DNA from: an uncultured Clostridium sp.
GTDB lineage: Bacteria; Bacillota; Clostridia; Clostridiales; Clostridiaceae
Direction: 5' to 3'
DNA: 60,297 nt
NCBI RefSeq assembly: GCF_947039605.1
Contig: NZ_CAMQZG010000021.1
Location: 1 to 60,297 of the forward strand
Each line of letters opens with the position of its first letter. Positions within the stretch are counted from its first letter, which is position 1. A program made the translations under genes and the position numbers. Under the pieces are notes generated by a model. That model was not told where the DNA came from. It was given only the letters and a program-made list of their open reading frames with translations, and did not search any database. Below are positions 34,192 through 43,117 of the stretch, in pieces.

Positions 34192-36357
34192 ATGACTATT
34201 GGTTTAAAAAGAGAAGATGAAATAAAATACTTAGATAAAACTATTGCTGCTATAGATAATTTACTTGCTTCTTTTGGTGTTTCATCAGATAGGCAAAGCA
34301 AAGATATCAAAAGTGATAGAAGACATTTTTGGACTAACTTTAGTGAACTTGATGAGATAGAAGTTCAACAATTTAACCAAGATATGGCAATGCAAGAAAA
34401 ACTATATGTAAAAAACAGAACTAAAATAAATACTCTTCAAACACAAAGAGAAGTTCCTTATTTTGCAAGAATAGACTTTAAAGAAGATGGTGATTCTTTT
34501 GCCGAAAGTTTATATATTGGAATATCAAGTGTTATGGAAGATGATTTTGACTTCCTTGTGCTTGACTGGCGTTCTCCTATCTCTAATATGTTTTATGATT
34601 TTGAAATGGGTAAGGCTCATTATCAAACACCTAACGGAGAAATTGAAGGTGAAATTGTTTTAAACAGACAATATAATATCAAACATGGAGAAATCAAATT
34701 TATACATGAATCAAATTCTAGTATACATGATGACTCGCTACTTGATATTCTTTCATCAAATACATCAGATAAAATGAAAAATATTGTTTCTTCTATTCAA
34801 AAACAACAAAATGAGATTATAAGAAATGATAAATCTAAAATACTTTTACTTCAAGGTTGTGCGGGTTCTGGTAAAACATCTATTGCTATGCATAGAGCCG
34901 CTTACCTTTTATATAAGCATAGAAAAACTTTAAGAGCTGATAATATTCTAATATTTTCACCAAACGAAGTTTTTAGTGATTATATAGCTGATGTACTTCC
35001 AGGACTTGGTGAGCAAAATATCAAACAAACTACATTCGAAGGTTTTTATAGCTCATACTTACCTTCTATATTTGAATATGAGAAAAAACATGATTATCTT
35101 GAGTATACTTATTCAAATCAAAATGATAAAAGATACCAAGTTAGAAATGATGGTATGATATTTAAAAATTCAAAAGAATTTATGCTTATTTTAGATAAAT
35201 TCTGTGATACATTACCTGATATACTTCCAAATTTTAATGATATTAAATTTGATGGAGAAGTTATTATTAGAAAAAATAAAGTTAAAGAAACATTTATTGA
35301 TAGATTTAGAAATGTTCCTTACTTAAATAGAATAGAGAATTTAAAACAAAGTATCATATCACAAGTTGAAACTAAATATCTTAAACAAGCTAAAAAGAAA
35401 AATTCATCTGATTATGGATATAATATGATTGACCATGGTGAAGATTTTAATACTTATCTTATTGATGAAATATCAGAACAAGTTAATGCTATGTTTAAAC
35501 TTGTTAATCCTATTGAAATTTATAAAAGACTTTGGCTTACTATTGAAAATTATACAAATAAGCCACTTGATGATGTTAAGTCATTAACTATAAATTCAAT
35601 CAATGATTTGATGGTTAATTTTGAGGATATAGTTCCTGCATTATATATTAGATGTGCTATGGAAGGTTTTAGAGATTATAGTAATATAAAACATATAATT
35701 ATTGATGAATGTCAAGATTATAGCCCACTCTTCTACTCTCTTATAAATAAAACATTTAAAAATGCTTCTGCAACTATTCTTGGAGATTTAAATCAAAGAA
35801 TTGCAAGTAATACAAATATAACTGCTAAAGAAGAAATTTCTTCTATCTTTGGTGAAGATAAAACTGAAATTGCTTGTTTAACTAAAAGTTACCGTTCTAC
35901 AAAAAATATAACTAACTTTGCTAAAGAAATTCTTAGGTCATCTGAAGCTGTTGAGGCTGTTGATAGAAATGGTTTAGATGTTCAACAAATTAAATCATCA
36001 AATATAAGTAATGATGTTGCAAATATTGTTAAAGAAATTACTAAAAGAGATTTAACTTCAATTGCTATAATACCTAAAACTGGTAGTGTAGCACAAGAAC
36101 TTTATGATTCACTTAAAGATAAAATAGAAAACCTTAATCTTATAATTGATGAAAATAGTACCTACTCAAGAGGTATTACTATAATTCCATCATATATTGC
36201 TAAAGGTTTAGAGTTTGATGCTGTAATTATTCCTGATGGAAATTCAACTTCTTACTCACTAGATTCTGAAAGAAATCTACTTTACACAGTTTGTACAAGA
36301 GCACTTCATGAGCTTCATATACTTACTGAGTCAGATTTTTCAAATTTATTTAATTAA
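34192..36357 (+). CDS. helD: HelD-type RNA polymerase recycling motor (UvrD-like helicase fold)
   Basis: 721 aa. N-terminal coiled coil (about 1-90, EIEVQQFNQDMAMQEKLYVKNRTKI), then SLYIGISSVMEDDFDFLVLDWRSPISNMFYDF, diagnostic for HelD. Walker A GCAGSGKTS lies at 222-230, motif II IIDECQDYSPLF, motif III LGDLNQRI, motif IV LTKSYRST and the late KGLEFDAVIIPD. HelD displaces nucleic acid from stalled RNA polymerase and helps recycling; some forms confer rifamycin tolerance. GGGAG lies 8 nt before ATG. Monocistronic with a strong terminator. Confidence 0.9.
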   Translation: MTIGLKREDEIKYLDKTIAAIDNLLASFGVSSDRQSKDIKSDRRHFWTNFSELDEIEVQQFNQDMAMQEKLYVKNRTKINTLQTQREVPYFARIDFKEDGDSFAESLYIGISSVMEDDFDFLVLDWRSPISNMFYDFEMGKAHYQTPNGEIEGEIVLNRQYNIKHGEIKFIHESNSSIHDDSLLDILSSNTSDKMKNIVSSIQKQQNEIIRNDKSKILLLQGCAGSGKTSIAMHRAAYLLYKHRKTLRADNILIFSPNEVFSDYIADVLPGLGEQNIKQTTFEGFYSSYLPSIFEYEKKHDYLEYTYSNQNDKRYQVRNDGMIFKNSKEFMLILDKFCDTLPDILPNFNDIKFDGEVIIRKNKVKETFIDRFRNVPYLNRIENLKQSIISQVETKYLKQAKKKNSSDYGYNMIDHGEDFNTYLIDEISEQVNAMFKLVNPIEIYKRLWLTIENYTNKPLDDVKSLTINSINDLMVNFEDIVPALYIRCAMEGFRDYSNIKHIIIDECQDYSPLFYSLINKTFKNASATILGDLNQRIASNTNITAKEEISSIFGEDKTEIACLTKSYRSTKNITNFAKEILRSSEAVEAVDRNGLDVQQIKSSNISNDVANIVKEITKRDLTSIAIIPKTGSVAQELYDSLKDKIENLNLIIDENSTYSRGITIIPSYIAKGLEFDAVIIPDGNSTSYSLDSERNLLYTVCTRALHELHILTESDFSNLFN

Positions 36358-36365
36358 TACAGAAG

Positions 36366-36399
36366 CTGCAAAGATATTAAAAGTCTTTGCAGTTTTTTT
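36366..36399 (+). terminator. Terminator of helD
   Basis: CTGCAAAGA and TCTTTGCAG form a 9-bp perfect stem followed by seven T. Confidence 0.88.
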
Positions 36400-36534
36400 A
36401 TAGAACTCCTCCTATCCCCATTTAAACATATACTTGAATTCTATAACATTAATTACCAACCTTAATCGCCACAATTTTGACATTCTTTATATGTATAATA
36501 TTCTATTTAGATACAAACACATAAAGGAGAACAT

Positions 36535-37965
36535 ATGGAAAATAATAGAACTAAAATAGTCATAGCACTTATGCTTACTATGTTTCTTGCTGCCTTTGAG
36601 GGTACGGTTGTTAGTACAGCAATGCCAACAATCGCAAGAGATTTAAATGGTTATAAGTTAATAAGTTGGGTTTTCTCTGCTTATCTTTTAACATCAGCAG
36701 TTTCAACCCCTATATATGGTAAACTTTCTGATTTACTTGGAAGGAAAAAGGTCTTAATAACAGGTATTATAATATTCTTAGTTGGTACAGTACTTAGTGG
36801 CTTATCACAAACAATGGTTCAGCTTATAATTTCTAGAGCAATTCAAGGTCTAGGGGCTGGGTCAATAATAACACTTACATATACAATAATTGGAGATTTA
36901 TATGATATATCTGGAAGAGCTAAAATACAAGGTCTTCTTAGTACAATTTGGGGAGTTGCTAGTATTCTTGGACCTTTCATAGGTGGAGTTATACTCCTTA
37001 AACTTTCATGGCATTGGATATTCTTTGTAAATATTCCATTTGGATTACTTGGAATATTTATGATAAGTAAGTACTTCCATGAAGAAGTACATGCACATAA
37101 AATCAAAATAGATTATCTAGGAACTTTGTTCCTTAATATAGCAATTGTAGCATTATTATTTGCTTCACTTGAAAGTTCAAATGAAAAATATCTTATCGGT
37201 TGTTTAATACTTTCTATTATTTCATTTATAATATTTATATTTGTTGAAAGAAAAGTTGAAGAGCCTATAATACCATTTGATATATTCAATAAGACAAGTA
37301 TTTATGCAAATATAATAGGATTTATTGTTGCAGTTATAATAATTGTAATTCAATCATATCTACCTTTATATACACAAAATGTACTTGGTTATAGTCCAAT
37401 TATTTCTGGATTATTCCTTGCACCAATATCAATTTCTTGGTTTATTAGTTCTTTCTTACTAGCTAAGTCTTTAAAGAAATTTGATGCGAAAATAGCAATT
37501 ATAATATCATCAGCATTAATATGTATTGCATCACTTATGATTGCTTTCCTTAATATATCAACACCAATTATTGTATTAATAATTGCTATGTTTATAATAG
37601 GTTTTGGTTTTGGTGGAATAATGAATACAACTATTATAATTTCACAAATAACTGTTCCTGATGCAAGACAAGGTGTATCTACATCAACTATGAACCTTAT
37701 TCGTACAATTGGTCAAACTCTTGGTGTAAGTATTCTTGGTTCTATTTTAAATAGAGGGATAACAATGCACTTTAATGAAAAAGGGATTCATAATATTACT
37801 TCAAATACACTTGGTAGTGCTACAAATCCACTTCACTTCTCACTATTTGATATACAAAAAGGGTTTTATTCAGGATTACATCTTGTATTTATATCACTTT
37901 TAGTACTTGCAATAGTAGGCTTGATAATAAGTGTACTTTCACCAAAAATAAAAAATCATCACTAG
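36535..37965 (+). CDS. MFS drug exporter, DHA2/EmrB-QacA type
   Basis: 476 aa, 14 predicted helices. Motif A GKLSDLLGRKKVL, motif C GVASILGPFIGG in helix 5, first-helix MTMFLAAFEGTVVSTAMPTIARDL including the D/E-T pattern of the family. It expels drugs or other amphiphiles by proton antiport. AAAGGAG lies 5 nt before ATG. It ends 15 bp before the YpmS-like gene, so the two form an operon ended at 38660. Confidence 0.9.
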   Translation: MENNRTKIVIALMLTMFLAAFEGTVVSTAMPTIARDLNGYKLISWVFSAYLLTSAVSTPIYGKLSDLLGRKKVLITGIIIFLVGTVLSGLSQTMVQLIISRAIQGLGAGSIITLTYTIIGDLYDISGRAKIQGLLSTIWGVASILGPFIGGVILLKLSWHWIFFVNIPFGLLGIFMISKYFHEEVHAHKIKIDYLGTLFLNIAIVALLFASLESSNEKYLIGCLILSIISFIIFIFVERKVEEPIIPFDIFNKTSIYANIIGFIVAVIIIVIQSYLPLYTQNVLGYSPIISGLFLAPISISWFISSFLLAKSLKKFDAKIAIIISSALICIASLMIAFLNISTPIIVLIIAMFIIGFGFGGIMNTTIIISQITVPDARQGVSTSTMNLIRTIGQTLGVSILGSILNRGITMHFNEKGIHNITSNTLGSATNPLHFSLFDIQKGFYSGLHLVFISLLVLAIVGLIISVLSPKIKNHH

Positions 37966-37980
37966 AAAGAGGTGTTTACT

Positions 37981-38607
37981 TTGAGTAAAGGTAAAAAAAT
38001 TATAATTTCAATATTAGCTATACTAGTCGCTTTAATTATTGCAGTAGTAGTCACTTATTATGTATCTTTTAGTCCTAAAACCCCTACTACTCCAATAACA
38101 AACAATGTTCAAATAAATGAACTTGCTCTTGCTAAAAAGTTTATTCCAAAAGATATTGATTTAAGCTTTAAAGGTATTAGTGCAACATCTAATGCTCAGT
38201 TTAGTGCACAGGAACTTACAAACCTTGCAATTTATGCTGTAAATCAAAGTCCTGAAGCAAAAAAATACGTAACTGGACTTGAGGTAAAGATTACAGATGG
38301 TAATATTGTAATTTATGTTACTATAAATTACAAAGGAATCCCACTTGAAGGAAAACTTATATTCGAACCTTATGCAAAAGATGGAAAAGGTTTATTCCAC
38401 TATGTATCAGGTAATGTTGGATTTATTCAAATACCTAAAGATTTAATCTTTAATAAATTAGAAAATAATTCAGTTGTTCAATTTGATAAAACTAACGGAA
38501 ATATAGTTCTTTACTTCAATAATATTAAACAAATCAAAATTGAAAATATTTATACTAAAGAAGATAATATAAATATTGTTTTTAAGGGTAACCTTAAATT
38601 CTTCTAA
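37981..38607 (+). CDS. YpmS/DUF2140-like membrane-anchored protein
   Basis: 208 aa from TTG 37981, which has AGAGG 8 nt upstream (GTG 37972 overlaps that SD). One N-terminal helix (IIISILAILVALIIAVVVTYYV) anchors an extracytoplasmic beta-rich domain with FSAQELTNLAIYAV and KGIPLEGKLIFEPY, which resembles DUF2140 (YpmS). Role unknown in the family. Co-transcribed with the DHA2 exporter. Confidence 0.65.
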   Translation: MSKGKKIIISILAILVALIIAVVVTYYVSFSPKTPTTPITNNVQINELALAKKFIPKDIDLSFKGISATSNAQFSAQELTNLAIYAVNQSPEAKKYVTGLEVKITDGNIVIYVTINYKGIPLEGKLIFEPYAKDGKGLFHYVSGNVGFIQIPKDLIFNKLENNSVVQFDKTNGNIVLYFNNIKQIKIENIYTKEDNINIVFKGNLKFF

Positions 38608-38625
38608 TATATTTTAAATACTAAC

Positions 38626-38660
38626 AAAAGCAACTAGTTAATTTAACTGGTTGCTTTTTT
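38626..38660 (+). terminator. Terminator of the exporter-YpmS operon
   Basis: AAAAGCAACTAGTTA pairs with TAACTGGTTGCTTTT (one G-U) and six T follow. Confidence 0.85.
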
Positions 38661-38845
38661 GTAATGTCACAAAACTTCACTAAACTTAATATTCTGTATT
38701 AAAAGATAATTTAAGGTACTGCTAATAATATTCTTCTATTATCAATTGTTCTTATACAAAATAATTGATAACTAATATTTTTTAAATTCAATATTGGTGG
38801 CAGGATTTTAATATCCTATCATCACTTATTATAGAGGTGTTTTTT

Positions 38846-39598
38846 ATGACAAATGAAAATTATGGTGATTATAAAGATAAACCTAAAGGGAATTGCTTTC
38901 CTAATAACTTTTCTTGTAATGAAGTACAAGATATTGAAACTTCTCTTGAATCTATTCTTGAGTCTGAAGCTAGTATATCTGATTGTGCTTCAAAGTTATT
39001 TTCAAGCATTTTCCCCTGTGAACTTGATTCTATAGATGACATTCAAAAAAAGATAAATCTATTTACGACACTTTTGCTTGCTTATAACAATAGACCTTGT
39101 TCACTTGGAAAACTAATCAAATCTATTAATGAAACCTGTGATGAATATATTCCACAACCCCACATAGATATTTTCGATTCTTGTATAGATCAAAAAGGGG
39201 GAAATTGTTGTGCTCCACCAAGATGCTATCAACCTAAAAAACCTACTCCCTCTTACCACTATACACAACCTAATCCTTGTAATTGTAATACTTCCCCAAA
39301 CTGCACTTGCACTTATAAGACTTATGACTGCCCTACTCTTTGCAGTTGTAATTACAAACCTCCTTGTCCACCTAAAAATGCTTGTAAGCCTTGTACACCA
39401 TCTAAGCCTACTTGCTATAAACCTCAGTTTGCACAATATATCTCTTGTGGAATTTATTTTTTAGAAAAAATCAATATATACTCTTCTTCTAGTAATACAC
39501 AAATAACATATAATCTTTATTATAATAACAAAACAAAAAAAATATTTGCATTACAAGCAGCTCCCTGTAGCACTTCAAAATCATTTATTATAAATTAA
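38846..39598 (+). CDS. Cys/Pro-rich protein, spore-coat-like
   Basis: 250 aa from ATG 38846 (AGAGGTG upstream). 23 cysteines, most in residues about 115-205 among Pro, Asn and Tyr (CNCNTSPNCTC, CPTLCSCNYKPPC, KPCTPSKPTC). The first 100 residues are a helical domain (IETSLESILESEASISDCASKLFSSI). Composition is typical of disulphide-cross-linked spore coat or exosporium proteins such as the CotY/CotZ class, but no specific family is recognised. No signal peptide. Mother-cell expression is expected, not shown. Confidence 0.65.
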   Translation: MTNENYGDYKDKPKGNCFPNNFSCNEVQDIETSLESILESEASISDCASKLFSSIFPCELDSIDDIQKKINLFTTLLLAYNNRPCSLGKLIKSINETCDEYIPQPHIDIFDSCIDQKGGNCCAPPRCYQPKKPTPSYHYTQPNPCNCNTSPNCTCTYKTYDCPTLCSCNYKPPCPPKNACKPCTPSKPTCYKPQFAQYISCGIYFLEKINIYSSSSNTQITYNLYYNNKTKKIFALQAAPCSTSKSFIIN

Positions 39599-39742
39599 GA
39601 GTTCTTTATGGGTACTATACAATCAAAATAATCTATCTTATTACCTTAAATCCAGAATGAAATATTACCCATTCTTTAATATCAGTTACTCCAACTACTA
39701 GTAACTCTGTAGTTCATCACAATGTGATTGCTACTAATAACA

Positions 39743-39776
39743 AAAAGCTCCTGAAATACTTCAGGAGCTTTTGCTA
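39743..39776. terminator. Bidirectional terminator
   Basis: AAAAGCTCCTGAA and TTCAGGAGCTTTT form a 13-bp perfect stem with a 4-nt loop between convergent genes. Confidence 0.85.
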
Positions 39777-39778
39777 CT

Positions 39779-40183
39779 TTAACACAAATAATATTGTTTG
39801 ATAAGCTTCACTATTTGCTTGGCTTCTTTTGATTGCGCTGATGGAACTTTAAATGATATTGGTGCATTATAAACTACTCCACCAGCTCCTATAACACTAT
39901 TGTTCTGAACCCCTATTTTAACATCTACGTCTAAATCAAATGTTCCTGCAGTTTCAAAAGAAACATTTGAAACAGATTTTCCTGGTATAAATTTAACCTC
40001 AACTTTCTTACCTGTTACTCCTTGAACATCAATCATATAAATCCCAAGGTTAGTAAGAACTATTGAATCTCTTATAAATTTAAAACTCATTATAACCTGC
40101 TCATTATCTAGTAGATATTCATTAAGTATGCTAGAATCAGCCACCATACTTCCTTTACCCATTAACTTATCGTATATCCCCAT
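39779..40183 (-). CDS. Bacterial PH-domain protein
   Basis: 134 aa matching the bPH_1 family: MGIYDKLMGKGS, YLLDNEQVIMSFKFIRDSIVLTNLGIYMIDVQGVTGKKVEVKFIP, and a hydrophobic C-terminal helix KEAKQIVKLIKQYY. The fold is a PH-like barrel; binding partner and role unknown. Cytoplasmic, monocistronic, GGGAGA upstream. Confidence 0.85.
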   Translation of the reverse strand: MGIYDKLMGKGSMVADSSILNEYLLDNEQVIMSFKFIRDSIVLTNLGIYMIDVQGVTGKKVEVKFIPGKSVSNVSFETAGTFDLDVDVKIGVQNNSVIGAGGVVYNAPISFKVPSAQSKEAKQIVKLIKQYYLC

Positions 40184-40338
40184 ATTAAATCTCCCTTAAT
40201 TTTTAATTTCTTTATCTAAGTATACTCTAAAAATAAACTCTTTATATCCCCATTTATAAAAGGTTTAAATAATTTACTAGCTTTTCATTAAAATATGTTA
40301 TATGATAAATTAAAACGACCTAAAAAGGAGTATTTAAT

Positions 40339-40650
40339 ATGTCAGTTTATATAATCAATTACTATTTAGTAGAAGCAATGCACTCATGCGGATGTGGTTC
40401 AGATCACCATGAGCAGCACGACCACGAAGAAAGAGATAACACTTCTGTTATTGGAGAAATTAAAGAACTTGGACCTTGGGCTGAACTTATGCCTGATTGT
40501 TACATAGTTAAATCAGAGAAATCTGCTGAAGAAATTGCAGCAAAGGTTAAATCTGTAATGGAAGATAAAGATAGAATTTTTGTAACAGAAATAAATAAAG
40601 AAAATGCTGCTTCATTCACACCTGGTGCAATGGAATGGATTAGACAATAA
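40339..40650 (+). CDS. Small SinR/Cas2-fold-like protein with Cys/His-rich insertion
   Basis: 103 aa. The frame MSVYIINYYL...IGEIKELGPWAELMPDCYIVKSEKSAEEIAAKVKS...DRIFVTEIN resembles small ferredoxin-like-fold proteins annotated as 'SinR family', which share the Cas2-like layout (strand-helix-strand, then YIVKS). After the first strand it carries HSCGCGSDHHEQHDHEE, with three Cys-free spacings broken by 2 Cys and 6 His, a likely metal-binding loop. Strong SD AAGGAG. Stand-alone; not associated with cas genes here. Fold call is by eye. Confidence 0.6.
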   Translation: MSVYIINYYLVEAMHSCGCGSDHHEQHDHEERDNTSVIGEIKELGPWAELMPDCYIVKSEKSAEEIAAKVKSVMEDKDRIFVTEINKENAASFTPGAMEWIRQ

Positions 40651-40658
40651 TATATAAC

Positions 40659-40690
40659 AAAAAAAGAATGCTTTTTAGCATTCTTTTTTA
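40659..40690 (+). terminator. Terminator of the 103-aa gene
   Basis: AAAAAAGAATGCT pairs with AGCATTCTTTTTT across TTTT. It also works in reverse. Confidence 0.8.
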
Positions 40691-40733
40691 TTATGTTATG
40701 TATATCTACCCTATATTTACAAAAGTAGTCCAT

Positions 40734-41279
40734 TTAACTTCTACACCTTAGCACATATGCTGGTGGTATATTCATATATGTTTTATCTGTACAAATTTCC
40801 TCGAAAAATCTATCAAATAAACTCTTCTTTACAAGTGAATATTGAAAAGTTATAAATTCACCACTATTCTCTATTATCTCTGCTGTCTTAGTTAATATCT
40901 TATCAGATACTTCCTTTGGCAGTGATGCAAATGGTAAACCAGAAACTATGTAATCAACTTTTTCAATATTATATCGCTTTAATATATCATCTATATTTTC
41001 AGCACTCTCATTTAATATAAGAACATTTTTTTTATGTCCATATAATCTATTTAATTTATGATAAAATTCTTTATTTATTTCTATTAATATAACTTTTGTA
41101 TTTTCATTTGCTCTAGCAACTAGTTTTTCTGTAAATGCTCCTGTTCCAGGACCATATTCAATAATGCATTTTGCACTCTCAAAATCAACCTTACTCAACA
41201 TTTTGTTTGCTAAAAATCGACTGCTTGGTGCTACTGCTCCTACTTTTCTTGGATTTTTGATATATTCTAATAAAAACAT
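40734..41279 (-). CDS. SAM-dependent methyltransferase, phospholipid-methyltransferase-like
   Basis: 181 aa from ATG 41279 (TTGGAG 7 nt upstream; earlier frames lack an SD). Starts FLLEYIKNPRKVGAVAPSSRFLA, a hallmark of PmtA-like enzymes. SAM motif I is IIEYGPGTGAFT; motif IV is VSGLPFASLP. The same fold is shared with KsgA rRNA dimethylases, so automatic calls may say rRNA adenine methyltransferase. A lipid-head-group substrate fits better, but is not proven. Confidence 0.8.
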   Translation of the reverse strand: MFLLEYIKNPRKVGAVAPSSRFLANKMLSKVDFESAKCIIEYGPGTGAFTEKLVARANENTKVILIEINKEFYHKLNRLYGHKKNVLILNESAENIDDILKRYNIEKVDYIVSGLPFASLPKEVSDKILTKTAEIIENSGEFITFQYSLVKKSLFDRFFEEICTDKTYMNIPPAYVLRCRS

Positions 41280-41477
41280 AAAATTACTCCAATCGTTTCT
41301 TTTTATTATACTATATATTTTCAAAAAAATAAATTTTAATAATTTTATTATCAAAAATAATGATTATTGATAATTTATTATAAAAATCCCTAATTAATCT
41401 AAACACTTCTAGGTTAGCCTTAAAATATTTATCTTTGTTTAATTTTTTATATGTTCAAATATTTTTCTATCATTTTT

Positions 41478-42362
41478 TCAACTTTTTTTGTTATTTTTAA
41501 CCAATAAATATTTATCAGATCTCTTATTCCATACAAATATAGTAATCGATCCTATTATAATCAATAAATACCCTATCAAAGAATATTCATCAGGAATATT
41601 GTTCCATATAAACATCCCAATAGCCGTAACAAATATAACATTTGTATAACTAAATATAGATATCTCTTTTGCAGGTGCATACTTATATGCTATTGTAATA
41701 GCAAATTGGGTGCAAGATGAGAATATCCCAGCTAAAATAAGAGCTATTATTTGATAAAAATCAGGCATAGCAAACCTATATATCATAAATGGAATAGACA
41801 AAATCGCTGATGTAAATGCATAAAAGAATACTATTGTATTAGTACTCTCTTTTTTCCTTAAAAATCTTAAAAATGTTGCAACTCCCCCTCCAAATACTCC
41901 TGAAAGAATAGCTATTAGAGATATACTTAAACTTTCATTTCCACTTGGTTTAACCACAAATAAAACACCAATAAAAGCTATTATCATTGCTATTATATGA
42001 TGTTTTTTAATATTTTCCTTCAAAAATATTGCAGAGAATATTATTACAAAAAATGGACTTAATTTTCCTAAAACAACTGCATTAGCAAGAAGCATATGAC
42101 TTATAGCATAATAACTAGCCCATACACCAAGAGTTCCGCATAATGCCCTTAAAAAAAGAAATTTTCTATTTTCTTTACTTCCAAAAAACTTATCATCAGA
42201 TCTTAATATTATAAATACAGTTGTTATAACTGTTATTATATTTCTAAAAAAACTTTTTTCATAAAAAGGTAAATTCCCTGCTTCCTTTATAGCTGTTGAA
42301 GCAAGTGCTGCTGTTAAAGATGATACTATTATTAATAGTATTGCCTTGTTTTTATTACTCAA
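41478..42362 (-). CDS. EamA/DMT-family transporter
   Basis: 294 aa, ten predicted helices as two EamA repeats (first SSLTAALASTAIKEAGNLPFYEKSFFRN, second LAGIFSSCTQFAITIAYKYAPAKEI). The family moves metabolites such as amino acids or nucleotides; substrate not predictable. Monocistronic. No clear terminator hairpin was found after the stop. Confidence 0.88.
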   Translation of the reverse strand: MSNKNKAILLIIVSSLTAALASTAIKEAGNLPFYEKSFFRNIITVITTVFIILRSDDKFFGSKENRKFLFLRALCGTLGVWASYYAISHMLLANAVVLGKLSPFFVIIFSAIFLKENIKKHHIIAMIIAFIGVLFVVKPSGNESLSISLIAILSGVFGGGVATFLRFLRKKESTNTIVFFYAFTSAILSIPFMIYRFAMPDFYQIIALILAGIFSSCTQFAITIAYKYAPAKEISIFSYTNVIFVTAIGMFIWNNIPDEYSLIGYLLIIIGSITIFVWNKRSDKYLLVKNNKKS

Positions 42363-42455
42363 AAAAACTCTCCTCTATTTTTTATTTGAAATCTTATAAA
42401 GTATAAGTCTTTTAATTATAATTTTCAACTCATTAAAATTTGTGCAAAAAAAAGG

Positions 42456-42491
42456 AAAACCTCTCATATCTTATCAAATATGAGAGGTTTT
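42456..42491. terminator. Terminator of the ABC-two-component operon
   Basis: AAAACCTCTCATAT and ATATGAGAGGTTTT form a 14-bp perfect stem. On the minus strand TTTTCCTTTTTTTT follows; it is 5 bp after the stop at 42496. Confidence 0.85.
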
Positions 42492-42495
42492 ATAT

Positions 42496-42972
42496 TTATA
42501 TACCTTTTACAAATTCTAAATTACTAATCATGTCTTTATTATCTACAAATTTCACCTCAACTCTTAAAAGTTCGGATTTTTGTAAATTAGTATTCCCCTT
42601 TACCTTTACATCTACTACATTACTAATTGCACCTGGTTCTAATATATCTGATGTTTTTAATTGAACGACTTGTCCACCTATTTTATATATATATTTCAGA
42701 CCTGCTATTTTTTTATCTGACTCATTTTTTATTCTTGTACTAACAACTCTAATATCTTCATTTTCTACAATTTTAGACTCTATAAATTTCAAATCTCCTA
42801 AATTAAAATCCTTATTTTCACCCTGCACTGAGATATTTTTTGTTAATGTTGCAAGATTATTAACACTTGAACTATTTGCATTAATCTGAGATTCACTTAC
42901 TGCAACCACTCCAAACCCTATAACCCCTGCTATTAACACTACTATTGCCATTCCTATTGCTGCTTTATTCAT
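42496..42972 (-). CDS. Exported hypothetical protein (FxLYD/DUF-like beta domain)
   Basis: 158 aa from ATG 42972 (GGGGGA 7 nt upstream). N-terminal helix AIGMAIVVLIAGVIGFGVVAV anchors or exports it. The rest is a beta-rich domain with LGDLKFIESKIVENEDIRVVSTRIKNESDKKIAGLKYIYKI, the pattern of FxLYD-type extracellular domains (inferred). Downstream of the histidine kinase gene by 145 bp with possible read-through; could be an accessory factor of that system. Confidence 0.65.
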   Translation of the reverse strand: MNKAAIGMAIVVLIAGVIGFGVVAVSESQINANSSSVNNLATLTKNISVQGENKDFNLGDLKFIESKIVENEDIRVVSTRIKNESDKKIAGLKYIYKIGGQVVQLKTSDILEPGAISNVVDVKVKGNTNLQKSELLRVEVKFVDNKDMISNLEFVKGI

Positions 42973-43117
42973 TATCTTATCCCCCACATATCTAAAATTC
43001 ATATTTTGTAGTTCTTAAATATATAATCACATAAATAAAGTATAAATTCAATCTTATATTCCCTTTTTAACTTATAATAAACAAAAATTTAATATAATTT
43101 ACTTTTTCTTGAAAATA

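Noticed and set aside
39599-39742. Open frame after the Cys-rich gene that reads like protein (NITHSLISVTPTTSNS)
   Set aside because: It is interrupted by TGA, has no start or SD, and is short enough to be chance in AT-rich DNA. A decayed 3' extension remains possible but unsupported.
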